Shown here: piece after piece, positions 25,272 through 32,934 of the stretch
Layout of the letters: every line of letters starts with the position of its first letter
How positions within the stretch are numbered: the stretch's first letter is position 1
Source: JBBDXI01 sp040902425
GTDB lineage: Bacteria; Planctomycetota; Phycisphaerae; Phycisphaerales; UBA1924
Reading direction: 5' to 3'
DNA: 64,000 nt
Assembly: GCA_040902425.1 (NCBI GenBank)
Contig: JBBDXI010000098.1
Location: forward strand, 1 to 64,000
Program-made: the position numbers and the translations under genes
The notes under the pieces: generated by a model
The model's database searches: none
The model's input: the letters and a program-made list of their open reading frames with translations, nothing else
Told to the model about the DNA's origin: nothing

Positions 25272-26951
25272 ATGCCAATGCCCGACCTCGTCCCCATCCG
25301 CAGGGCCCTGATCTCGGTGAGCGACAAGACCGACCTGGTGCCCTTTGCGCGGGCGCTGGCGGGGTTCGGCGTGGAGATCATCTCGACGGGGGGCACCGCG
25401 CGGGAGCTTGGGGCGGCGGGCGTGGCGGTGACGCCGATCGAGAGGGTGACCGGCTTCCCCGAGATCATGGGCGGGCGGGTGAAGACCCTGCACCCCATGG
25501 TGCACGGGGGCCTGCTGGCGGTGCGGGATGATGCGGACCACGCCGCGGCCATGCAGAGGCACGGGATCCGGCCCATCGACCTGGTCTGCATCAACCTGTA
25601 CCCGTTCGAGCGGACGATCAAGGGGGGAGAGGGCGGAGAGGCGGTCCCGCTGGCGGAGGCGATCGAGCAGATCGATATCGGCGGGCCGTCGATGATCCGC
25701 TCGGCGGCGAAGAACTGGGCGTGGGTGACGGTGGTGACGAGCCCCGCGGGGTATGACCGCGTGGGTGCGGAACTCCAGGCGAACAAGGGGGCCACGTCGC
25801 TCAAGCTGCGGGCGGAGCTGGCGGCGGCGGCGTTCGGGCGGACGAGCGAGTACGACGCGGCGATCGCGTCGTACCTGGCGCGCAGCGGCGGCCTGGCCTT
25901 CCCCCACGTGCTGCGGCTGGGGTACGTGAAGGCGGAGGAGCTGCGCTACGGGGAGAACCCGCACCAGCACGCGGCGCTGTACCGCGACCCGGCCTCGGCG
26001 GGGGCGACGGTGGTGAACGCGCGGCAGCTGCACGGGAAGCAGCTGAGCTACAACAACATCAACGACGGTGCGGCGGCGCTGGAGCTGGCCAAGGCGCTGC
26101 GGCGGCTGGAGCCGCAGCGCACCGGGGCGGTGGTGGTGAAGCACACCAACCCGTGCGGGGCGGCGGTGGCGTCGCACGCGGGACCGGGGAGCGTACGCGA
26201 GGCGGTGGACCTGGCGATCGCGGGGGACCCGGTGGCCGCGTACGGCGGGATCCTGGCGGTGAACGCGCCCCTGGATGAGGCGGGGGCGGAGCGGCTGTGC
26301 GCCGGGGATGTGTTCATGGAGGTGGTGCTGGCGCCGGAGTTCGAGCCGGGGGCGCTGGAGAGGCTTCGGGAGCGGTGGACGGGCGTGCGGCTGCTGGCGA
26401 CGGGGGCACGGCCGGGGTCGCCGGCGCGGAAGCTGGAGTACCGCAGCGTCCCGGGGGGGATGCTGGTGCAGGACCGTGATGTGGGAACGCCGGAGCCGGG
26501 GATGTGGACTCACGCGGCGGGGCCGGCGCCGACGGCGGGGCAGCTACGGGTCGGCGGGTTTGTGGAGGCGTGCTCGCGGGCGATCACGAGCAACGCGGTC
26601 GCGATCGGGGGGGAGCACGGGCGAGCCGGGGACGGCTCGCCCGCGGCACCCGGCGGTGGCGTTGCCGGCGCGGCGGCCGCGATCATGCTCTTCGGCGTCG
26701 GCTCGGGGCAGGTGGACCGCGTGAGCGCGTGCAGGCTGGCGGCGACGAAGGCGGGCGACCGGGCCCGCGGGGCGGTCGCCGTTGGCGACGCCTTTTTCCC
26801 CTTCCCGGACGGCCCGAAGGTGCTGATCGACGCCGGGGTCTCGGTCATCGTGCACCCCGGCGGCTCCAAGCGCGACCAGGAGACCTTCGCCCTCTGCGAC
26901 CGAGCGGGGGTCACCTGCATGATCACCGGCGTGCGGCATTTCAGGCACTGA
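25272..26951 (+). CDS. purH: bifunctional AICAR transformylase/IMP cyclohydrolase with in-frame repeat
   Basis: 559 aa (usual 510-530). It catalyses the last two steps of de novo IMP synthesis. The N-terminal MGS-like cyclohydrolase domain (1-200) has 'RALISVSDKTDLVPFARAL', 'TGGTARELGAAG' and 'GGRVKTLHPMVHGG'. The transformylase (200-559) has 'LRYGENPHQHAALY', 'KQLSYNNINDGAAA' and 'VVKHTNPCGAA'. Residues about 447-460 ('EHGRAGDGSPAAPG') are encoded by a hairpin repeat that splits the conserved 'SNAV ... GSGQVDRV' block. Conserved sequence resumes after it, so the enzyme is probably active. Confidence 0.95.
   Translation: MPMPDLVPIRRALISVSDKTDLVPFARALAGFGVEIISTGGTARELGAAGVAVTPIERVTGFPEIMGGRVKTLHPMVHGGLLAVRDDADHAAAMQRHGIRPIDLVCINLYPFERTIKGGEGGEAVPLAEAIEQIDIGGPSMIRSAAKNWAWVTVVTSPAGYDRVGAELQANKGATSLKLRAELAAAAFGRTSEYDAAIASYLARSGGLAFPHVLRLGYVKAEELRYGENPHQHAALYRDPASAGATVVNARQLHGKQLSYNNINDGAAALELAKALRRLEPQRTGAVVVKHTNPCGAAVASHAGPGSVREAVDLAIAGDPVAAYGGILAVNAPLDEAGAERLCAGDVFMEVVLAPEFEPGALERLRERWTGVRLLATGARPGSPARKLEYRSVPGGMLVQDRDVGTPEPGMWTHAAGPAPTAGQLRVGGFVEACSRAITSNAVAIGGEHGRAGDGSPAAPGGGVAGAAAAIMLFGVGSGQVDRVSACRLAATKAGDRARGAVAVGDAFFPFPDGPKVLIDAGVSVIVHPGGSKRDQETFALCDRAGVTCMITGVRHFRH
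26615..26652. repeat. dispersed CGGGCGAGCC hairpin repeat inside purH
   Basis: A perfect 10-bp stem, CGGGCGAGCC (26618-26627) and GGCTCGCCCG (26634-26643), with the 6-nt loop GGGGAC, then CGGCACCC. Nearly identical to 23929-23967. Read in frame in PurH. Confidence 0.9.
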
Positions 26952-26974
26952 TGTGGTCGCCGCGAGCGCGATGT

Positions 26975-27009
26975 ATATCGATATTTGCGGAGTTATCCCG
27001 GCGGGATAA
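26975..27009. promoter_or_regulatory. two palindromes upstream of HNH gene
   Basis: ATATCGATAT (26975-26984) is a perfect 10-bp palindrome. TTATCCCG-G-CGGGATAA (26993-27009) is a perfect 8-bp inverted repeat around one G. Both lie in an AT-rich pocket 140-170 nt before the HNH start, where a promoter is expected. They look like operator sites, and the cognate regulator is unknown. Confidence 0.5.
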
Positions 27010-27145
27010 TCTCGCTAGAGATGCCGCGGACTCAGCAGGGACCTCGGGGGCTTATCAGGCCCCAAACAGCCGATTGAATCCTGCGCGAACCGCCCGTACC
27101 CTTTGGATCGATTCAGGGCGGAGGACCGCCCGAAGGGTTCGCGAG

Positions 27146-27877
27146 ATGCACCGGCCGGAGGCACAGCACCGCAGGCTCCCCGAGCACGACGTACCGGACG
27201 CCGAGGGCGTCGACGGGTCGGTGTTGGTCGGCCCCGGCGGGGCGCTCATCGAGCGGTTCGGGACGGGGCTGGACGCCAAGGTGCTGGTCCTCAACAAGCT
27301 GTACATGGCGATCCGGGTCGTCTCGGCGCGCCGGGCGTTCGTGCTGCTCGCCAAGGAGCTGGCCGAGGTCATCCACGTCGACGAGGGGAAGTACCAGAAC
27401 TACGACTTTGAGAGTTGGATGGAGGTGGCCGCCTACCAGCAGGAGTTCGAGCGGGAGCGGCACGACTGGGTGCGGACGGTGCGCTTCCAGATCGCGGTGC
27501 CGCGGATCATCCGGCTCTTCGGGTACGACCGGCTGCCGGCGCAGGCGGTGAAGCTGAACCGGCGGAACCTGTTCGCGCGCGACCGCAACCAGTGCCAGTA
27601 CTGCGGGAAGCACTTCCCCACCGCCGACCTCTCGATCGACCACGTGACGCCCCGGGCCCAGGGCGGCGGGGACACGTGGGAGAACCTGGTCTGCGCGTGC
27701 ATCTGGTGCAACGCCAGGAAGGGCGGGCGGACGCCGCCGCAGGCGAGCCTGAAGCTGGTGCGCGAGCCGAAGCGGCCGAAGCGCAACCCGCTGATCACGC
27801 TGCGCCTGGGGAGCGAGAAGTACCAGTCGTGGAAGGCGTTCCTCGACGAGGCGTACTGGTCGGTCGAGCTGCGGTAG
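27146..27877 (+). CDS. HNH endonuclease-fold protein
   Basis: 243 aa. The N-terminal region (about 30-140) contains 'VLVLNKLYMAIRVVSARRAF', as in the widespread bacterial HNH family often found as a single conserved chromosomal gene. The C-terminal HNH core (about 150-200) has 'CQYCGKHFPTADLSIDHVTP' and 'WENLVCACIWCNARKG', with the CxxC pairs and His-Asn-His residues in place. It is probably a metal-dependent nuclease. The biological role of this family is not settled. An upstream AT-rich pocket with palindromes suggests regulated expression. Confidence 0.8.
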   Translation: MHRPEAQHRRLPEHDVPDAEGVDGSVLVGPGGALIERFGTGLDAKVLVLNKLYMAIRVVSARRAFVLLAKELAEVIHVDEGKYQNYDFESWMEVAAYQQEFERERHDWVRTVRFQIAVPRIIRLFGYDRLPAQAVKLNRRNLFARDRNQCQYCGKHFPTADLSIDHVTPRAQGGGDTWENLVCACIWCNARKGGRTPPQASLKLVREPKRPKRNPLITLRLGSEKYQSWKAFLDEAYWSVELR

Positions 27878-27881
27878 GCGG

Positions 27882-29384
27882 TTACCGCGTCGGCCAGGCT
27901 TTCCGCGCCCTCTGAAGTTCGCCGGAAGACGCCTCGATCCGCTCCCCGATCCACGGCAGCGGCCCGGCCCAGGGCGAGGGCGGTCCCGGCATCAGGTACG
28001 GGATGACGCGGAGCTCCTGCTCGCCCTGCATGATCTGGTGCGGCTCGTCGACCGGGGCGTGCACCAGCACATCCGCGGTGGTCCCCCGGACCATGCTCAG
28101 ACGCAGCCCGGGACCGCCGAGATAGACGTACGAGCAGTGCGCCCTGACCCACTCCCTCACGCCATCTTCGGGGACCGCGGACACGCGCTCCGCCCGCGGG
28201 GTCAGGAAGATGCGGGCCCGCTCGCTCTCGCTCGGCGGCCGCAGTTCGTCCGCGGGAATGAAGTCGAAGAGATCGGCCAGCGCGCCGGGCAGCTCGCCGT
28301 CGTGCGCTTGGGCGTAGAGCTTCATCGCCACGCCGAGCACCCGAAGATCGCGCATGGCATGCTGGAAGTCGGGCAACGGGCCACGGGAGGCAGCGAACTC
28401 CAGCACCTTCCTGGATGCCGGGATCACCCAGTCCATGTAGGGCCGTTGGGCCGCCTCGACCCCGCCGGCCGCAGTCGCCAGCGCAAAGGCCTCGCTCCGT
28501 CGCCCGTCGGGCCGCTCAATCGTCTCGGGGTCGTCCAGCCGGCTATGGACCAGGACCGTCCTCTGCGGGTCCTCCACCCGCTCCAGCGTCAGCCCCGCCG
28601 CGCCGAGGTAGACGTAGGAGGCGTGACGGTTGACCCACTCGGGCCCGGCGTCGTCGGGAACGTGGGTGCTCGCCTTCGTCCGGGGCGAGAGGAACACCCG
28701 GGCACGCCGGGCGGGCGTCGCGGTGCGTGGGCTGCCCGCGGGGATGTGCTCGAGGAGAGCGCCGAGGTCCGGGGGCAGCCCGCCGTCGTGCAGCCGCGCG
28801 TACTCATGCATCGCCCTGCTGATCAGACGGAGGTCCGCGAGCCGCTGGATGGAACTCGGATAGTCCGCCCCGGTCGCGGCGGCCTCCATGACCGCCCGGG
28901 AGAAGCCGATCGCCAGTTCCGCCTCCGCCCGTGTCATGAGCTCGACATGGCCGTCCAGGAAGGCAACGGGGAACGTGAGCCCCTCGGGGTTGCGCGCACT
29001 GGGGTCCACGGGGTGGCCCCGATCGAGCTTCAGGTGCATCAGCGCGATCGAACCCCACTCCGGCACGTCGTCCAGGCTGACGCCCGCGCGACCGAGATAG
29101 TCAAACGAGGAGAGCTCCGCCTCCAGCCTCTGGCGCCGGAGAGCGGGGTCCTCGTCGCCGGGGTTCGCCTGAGCCGCCGCATCGAGCAGCGACGCGAAAT
29201 CCGGCGGCAGCTTGCCCTCACCCCGGGAATGCGCCGCGATCGAGACCCTCCGGAGACGCTCCGCATCCCCGGCGGCCCCTTCGGTCCACCCGCCCGGTTG
29301 GGCGAGCGCCCCCGGCACGCACCAGAGCACGAGAGCGACGACGAGATGCAGGCACCGCCCCGATCCGTGCTGCGCTTTCGGCAT
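27882..29384 (-). CDS. exported protein with three tandem pilin-C-terminus-like modules
   Basis: 500 aa. A signal peptide (1-28) precedes three similar modules, each opening with 'LPPDFASLL/LPPDLGALL/LPGALADLF' after a helical stretch and closing with 'SFDYLG/SYVYLGAAGL/SYVYLGGPGL' and a strand pair. Module 1 ends 'FPVAFLDGHVELM', close to the H-X9-DG ending of planctomycete DUF1559-type pseudopilins. No prepilin cleavage site is present, so these look like pilin C-terminal domains detached from a pilus helix. Function unknown. It is encoded convergently with the HNH gene, 4 bp apart. Confidence 0.7.
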   Translation of the reverse strand: MPKAQHGSGRCLHLVVALVLWCVPGALAQPGGWTEGAAGDAERLRRVSIAAHSRGEGKLPPDFASLLDAAAQANPGDEDPALRRQRLEAELSSFDYLGRAGVSLDDVPEWGSIALMHLKLDRGHPVDPSARNPEGLTFPVAFLDGHVELMTRAEAELAIGFSRAVMEAAATGADYPSSIQRLADLRLISRAMHEYARLHDGGLPPDLGALLEHIPAGSPRTATPARRARVFLSPRTKASTHVPDDAGPEWVNRHASYVYLGAAGLTLERVEDPQRTVLVHSRLDDPETIERPDGRRSEAFALATAAGGVEAAQRPYMDWVIPASRKVLEFAASRGPLPDFQHAMRDLRVLGVAMKLYAQAHDGELPGALADLFDFIPADELRPPSESERARIFLTPRAERVSAVPEDGVREWVRAHCSYVYLGGPGLRLSMVRGTTADVLVHAPVDEPHQIMQGEQELRVIPYLMPGPPSPWAGPLPWIGERIEASSGELQRARKAWPTR

Positions 29385-29465
29385 GGCTCGTTTCCTCGGG
29401 TTGACGGGGCCGTATACGCGGACACCCGGCCGCCGGTTGACTGGCGGCGCGCCCCGGTGGGCGCC

Positions 29466-29822
29466 TCAGCTGGCCCCGCCCTCGGCGTCCTCCAGCTGCA
29501 GCCCGGCGAGCGCCGTCATCGGGTCCGGGGCGAACATGAAGACCTTGTCGAGGCCGGTGACCAGCATGACCGACCAGACCTGGTCGGTGATCGAGCAGAG
29601 TTTCAGCCGCCGGCCGCGCTTGGCCAGGTTCTGGCGGAGCCGCAGGAGCTGGGCGATGTTGGAGCTGTTGAGGTAGGTGACGCCGGCGAGGTTGAGCACG
29701 ATGTGGGGGGCCGGGTGCGCCGCATCCTGGATGCGGGCGATGAGGCCGTTGAGCTCATCGGAGAGGGCGGGCTCGTCGGCGAGCTCCGCGATCGCGATGT
29801 CGTCGGACCAGTCGGTAGCCAT
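29466..29822 (-). CDS. STAS-domain anti-sigma factor antagonist
   Basis: 118 aa, a single STAS fold. 'HIVLNLAGVTYLNSSNIAQLL' contains the usual phosphorylatable Ser after the Asn. These proteins bind anti-sigma kinases and are recycled by PP2C phosphatases such as the one at 22615-23907, though no RsbW-type kinase is visible in the window. The gene follows gyrA by 23 bp on the same strand, so read-through is likely. Confidence 0.85.
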   Translation of the reverse strand: MATDWSDDIAIAELADEPALSDELNGLIARIQDAAHPAPHIVLNLAGVTYLNSSNIAQLLRLRQNLAKRGRRLKLCSITDQVWSVMLVTGLDKVFMFAPDPMTALAGLQLEDAEGGAS

Positions 29823-29845
29823 GGGGGGAGTGTAACCGGGGGCGC

Positions 29846-32728
29846 CTACGCCGTGGGCGCCGGCCCCTCGGCCGTCGCCGCGTCCTCGGCGCTCTCGGGC
29901 TCGGCCAGCACCCTGGCGGCGGCCACGACGGCGTCGCCCCCGTGGAGCGAGACCACGCGGACGCCCTGCGTCCCGCGCCCGATCTGGCTGATGGACCTCG
30001 CCGGCATCCGCACCAGCTGCCCGCCGCGGCTGACGACGACCACATCGTCCGCGTCGTGGACGCCGAGCGCGGCCACGGAGGGGCCGTTGCGGGCGGTGGT
30101 CTTGATGTCGGCCCGCCCCTTGCCGCCGCGGGATTGCGAGCGCATCTTCCCGGTCTCGGGCTGGACGCGGTACTCATCCACGGCGGTGCGCTTGCCGTAG
30201 CCGTTCTCGCAGATGGTCAGGAGGGAGGTCGACGTATCGGCGGTCATCAGGTCGCCGTCGGCGTCCGGCTGCATGGGGAGGCGGACGACGCCCACGACGC
30301 GGTCGCGGGAGAGGTCGGTCCTGCCGGGGGGCGCGCCGTCGTCGTCCGGCGGCCCGGTTTCGGGGGCGGTTTCACCCGGTCCCGACACAGGCGGGACGCC
30401 TGTGCCACCGGTCTCCTCATCCGACGCGAGCGTGATCCCCTTGACCCCGGCCGCGGACCGCCCCATGAGGCGGACATCCTGCTCGTTGAAGCGGATGGCC
30501 ATGCCCCCGGCGGTGACGAGCATGAGGTCGTCGGTGCCGCTGGTGAGCACGACGTTGAGCAGCTCGTCGCCCTCCTTGAGGCCCACGGCGATGATGCCCG
30601 ACTTGTGGACGTTGCGGTAGTCCTTGAGCGGGGTGCGTTTCACGATCCCGCCCTTGCTGACGAAGGTGAGGTAGTTGCTGCCGGACTCGAAGTCCTTGAC
30701 GGCGAGGTAGGCGCAGGGGCGCTCGCCGGGCTTGAGCTCGACGAGGTTCACCAGGGCGCGGCCCTTGGCGGTTCGCGACATCTCGGGGAGCTCGTAGACC
30801 TTCATCTTGAACACCCGCCCGGAGTCGGTGAAGACGAGCAGGTCGTCGTGGGTGCTGGCGACGAACAGGTGCTCGATGAAGTCGTCGTCCCTGGTCTCGC
30901 CGGCGATGACGCCCTTGCCGCCCCGCCCCTGGGCGCGGTAGGTGTTCACGGGGAGCCGCTTGGCGTACCCGGCGTGGCTGATGGTCAGGACCATGTCCTC
31001 GACCTGGATCAGGTGCTCGAGGTTGATCTCGCCGCCGGCGTCCTGGATCTCGGTGAGCCGGTCGGACCCGTACCGCGACTTCATCTCCTCGCAGTCCTCC
31101 TTGATGATGTCGAGGATGCGCTGCCGCTCGGCGAGGATGAGCTCGTACCCCTCGATCTCGTCAACCAGGGCCTTGTAGTCGGCGACCAGCCGTTCGATCT
31201 CGAGGCCGACGAGCTGGATGAGGCGCATGCCGCCGATGGTCTCGGCCTGGATGCGGGTGAGGGGGACGCCGCCGGCCTTGTCGTGGGAGCGGACGAAGTC
31301 GAGGAGCCGCTTCGGCAGCTTCGCCGCGTACTTGTGCCCCGCGGGGACCTGGAAGCGCCGGGCCATGAGCCCCAGGATCGCCTCCTCGCGGGTGCCGCTG
31401 GCGCGGATGATGCGGATGACCTCGTCGATGTCGGCGACCGCGTAGATCATGCCCTCGAGGATGTGGGCCTTCTTCTTGGCCTCGCGGAGCAGGTACGCCG
31501 TGCGCCGGCGGACGACATCCTCGCGGTGGGCGATGTAGTGCCCGAGCATCTCCTTCAGCGAGAGCGTGCGCGGCTGGCGGTTGACCAGCGCGATGTTCAT
31601 GATGGAGAAGGTCTGCTGGAGGGGGGTGAACTGGTAGAGCTGGTTCTCCACCACCGCGGGGTCGGCGCCCTTCTTCAGCTCGATGACGACCCTCGACTGG
31701 GCCTCGCGCCCGGACTCGTTGCGGACGTCGGAGATGTCGGCGATCCGCTCTTCCTTGACGGCCTCGACGATCTTCTCCACCAGGGTGCCCTGGCTGGTCA
31801 TGTAGGGGATGGTGTCGATGACCAGCTGGATGCGGTCGCCGGCGCGCCCGATCTCTTCGCTGTGGAGCGTGCCGCGGACGGTGACCCGGCCGCGCCCGGT
31901 GGCGTAGGCCTCGACGATGCCGGCGCGGCCGTAGATGACGCCGGCGGTGGGGAAATCGGGGCCCTTGACGCCGCGCCGGGTGAGGTTGCCCTTGTCGTCG
32001 GTCTCGTCGGTCATGAGCTCGGCGAGGGAGATGTCGGGCTTCTCGAGGACGCGGACGATGGCGTCGAGGATCTCGGTGGGGTTGTGGGGGGCGAGACTGG
32101 TGGCCATGCCCACGGCGATGCCGACGGTGCCGTTGATGAGCAGGTTGGGGAAGCGCCCGGGGAGGACGGCCGGCTCGACGAGGCGGTCGTCGTAGTTGGG
32201 CTGGAAGTCGACGGTGTCGAGCTTGATGTCGGCGAGCATGTCCACCGCGGCCCAGGTCACCCTTGCCTCGGTGTACCGCATCGACGCCGGGGGGTCGCCG
32301 TCGATGCTGCCGAAGTTCCCCTGCGGGTCCACCAGGGGGACGCGCATGCGCCACGTCTGGGCCATGCCGACGAGCGTGGCGTAGAGCGCCGCATCACCGT
32401 GGGGGTGGTAGTTGCCCATCGTGTCGCCGACGATCTTGGCGCACTTGAGCGTCTTTTTGCCCGGGCGGAGGCCCAGGTCGTTCGTGGTGACGAGGACCCG
32501 TCGCTGGGAGGGCTTCAGGCCGTCACGGACGTCGGGCAGGGCCCGGTCCATGATGGTGGACATCGCGTAGGTGAGATAGGAGTCCTGGAGCTCGCGCTCG
32601 ATCTGCAGCTCGAGGATCGTCTCGCCCGGGCCTTCACTGCCGCCAGCCGGACCGGTCGGAGCGCTGCCACCCGGGGGGGTCGGGGGAAGTGAACCGGCGC
32701 CGCCGGGGGGCGTCTGAGGGTCGGGCAT
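29846..32728 (-). CDS. gyrA: DNA gyrase subunit A with atypical QRDR and in-frame repeat
   Basis: 960 aa (usual 820-900). The breakage-reunion domain has the catalytic Tyr in 'ASMRYTEARV', and the C-terminal domain has the GyrA box 'QGRGGKG' and propeller repeats, so it supports supercoiling with GyrB. In the quinolone pocket 'HPHGDAALYATLVG', residues matching E. coli Ser83 and Asp87 are both Ala (codons 32388-32390 and 32376-32378). Residues about 773-803, partly encoded by a CACAGGCG hairpin repeat, are a Gly/Pro/Asp-rich insert in the C-terminal domain. An acidic Pro-rich N-terminal extension of about 35 residues is also present. gyrB is not in the window. Confidence 0.93.
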   Translation of the reverse strand: MPDPQTPPGGAGSLPPTPPGGSAPTGPAGGSEGPGETILELQIERELQDSYLTYAMSTIMDRALPDVRDGLKPSQRRVLVTTNDLGLRPGKKTLKCAKIVGDTMGNYHPHGDAALYATLVGMAQTWRMRVPLVDPQGNFGSIDGDPPASMRYTEARVTWAAVDMLADIKLDTVDFQPNYDDRLVEPAVLPGRFPNLLINGTVGIAVGMATSLAPHNPTEILDAIVRVLEKPDISLAELMTDETDDKGNLTRRGVKGPDFPTAGVIYGRAGIVEAYATGRGRVTVRGTLHSEEIGRAGDRIQLVIDTIPYMTSQGTLVEKIVEAVKEERIADISDVRNESGREAQSRVVIELKKGADPAVVENQLYQFTPLQQTFSIMNIALVNRQPRTLSLKEMLGHYIAHREDVVRRRTAYLLREAKKKAHILEGMIYAVADIDEVIRIIRASGTREEAILGLMARRFQVPAGHKYAAKLPKRLLDFVRSHDKAGGVPLTRIQAETIGGMRLIQLVGLEIERLVADYKALVDEIEGYELILAERQRILDIIKEDCEEMKSRYGSDRLTEIQDAGGEINLEHLIQVEDMVLTISHAGYAKRLPVNTYRAQGRGGKGVIAGETRDDDFIEHLFVASTHDDLLVFTDSGRVFKMKVYELPEMSRTAKGRALVNLVELKPGERPCAYLAVKDFESGSNYLTFVSKGGIVKRTPLKDYRNVHKSGIIAVGLKEGDELLNVVLTSGTDDLMLVTAGGMAIRFNEQDVRLMGRSAAGVKGITLASDEETGGTGVPPVSGPGETAPETGPPDDDGAPPGRTDLSRDRVVGVVRLPMQPDADGDLMTADTSTSLLTICENGYGKRTAVDEYRVQPETGKMRSQSRGGKGRADIKTTARNGPSVAALGVHDADDVVVVSRGGQLVRMPARSISQIGRGTQGVRVVSLHGGDAVVAAARVLAEPESAEDAATAEGPAPTA
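30386..30404. repeat. CACAGGCG/CGCCTGTG hairpin repeat inside gyrA
   Basis: A 19-bp CACAGGCG-GGA-CGCCTGTG hairpin identical to 11473-11491 in the GNAT gene. Here it is read on the minus strand, adding part of a Gly/Pro-rich segment to GyrA. Confidence 0.9.
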
Positions 32729-32890
32729 TCGGGGGTGCTCCGGGTGAGTTTTTCGGTGGCCGCGGGGGCCGAGTTTCGGGTTCGGGAATCATAGGCGAAG
32801 CGCTCGAAAATGGCGCGTCGGCGCGCGCTATGGACCGCGCGGAGAGGGGCTGATTTCAGGCCGGTTTGGGGGTGCTTCGGGCGCTCGCAC

Positions 32891-32932
32891 GGGCAAGCCC
32901 AGAGCGGCTTGCCCATGCCACCCATGCCACCC
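32891..32932. repeat. GGGCAAGCC hairpin and GCCACCCAT tandem
   Basis: GGGCAAGCC (32891-32899) and GGCTTGCCC (32906-32914) form a perfect 9-bp stem followed by two GCCACCCAT-like units. A variant of the CGGGCGAGCC repeat family. It lies between gyrA and the next minus-strand gene. Confidence 0.65.
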
Positions 32933-32934
32933 GG

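Noticed and set aside
23220..26513. 1097-codon minus-strand frame spanning phosphatase, propeller and purH genes
   Set aside because: Shadow of three well-supported plus-strand genes. Arg/Pro/His-rich.
29942..32692. 916-codon plus-strand frame opposite gyrA
   Set aside because: An antisense frame forced open by high G+C. Composition is Val/Asp/Gly/His-rich without motifs, while the minus strand encodes intact GyrA.
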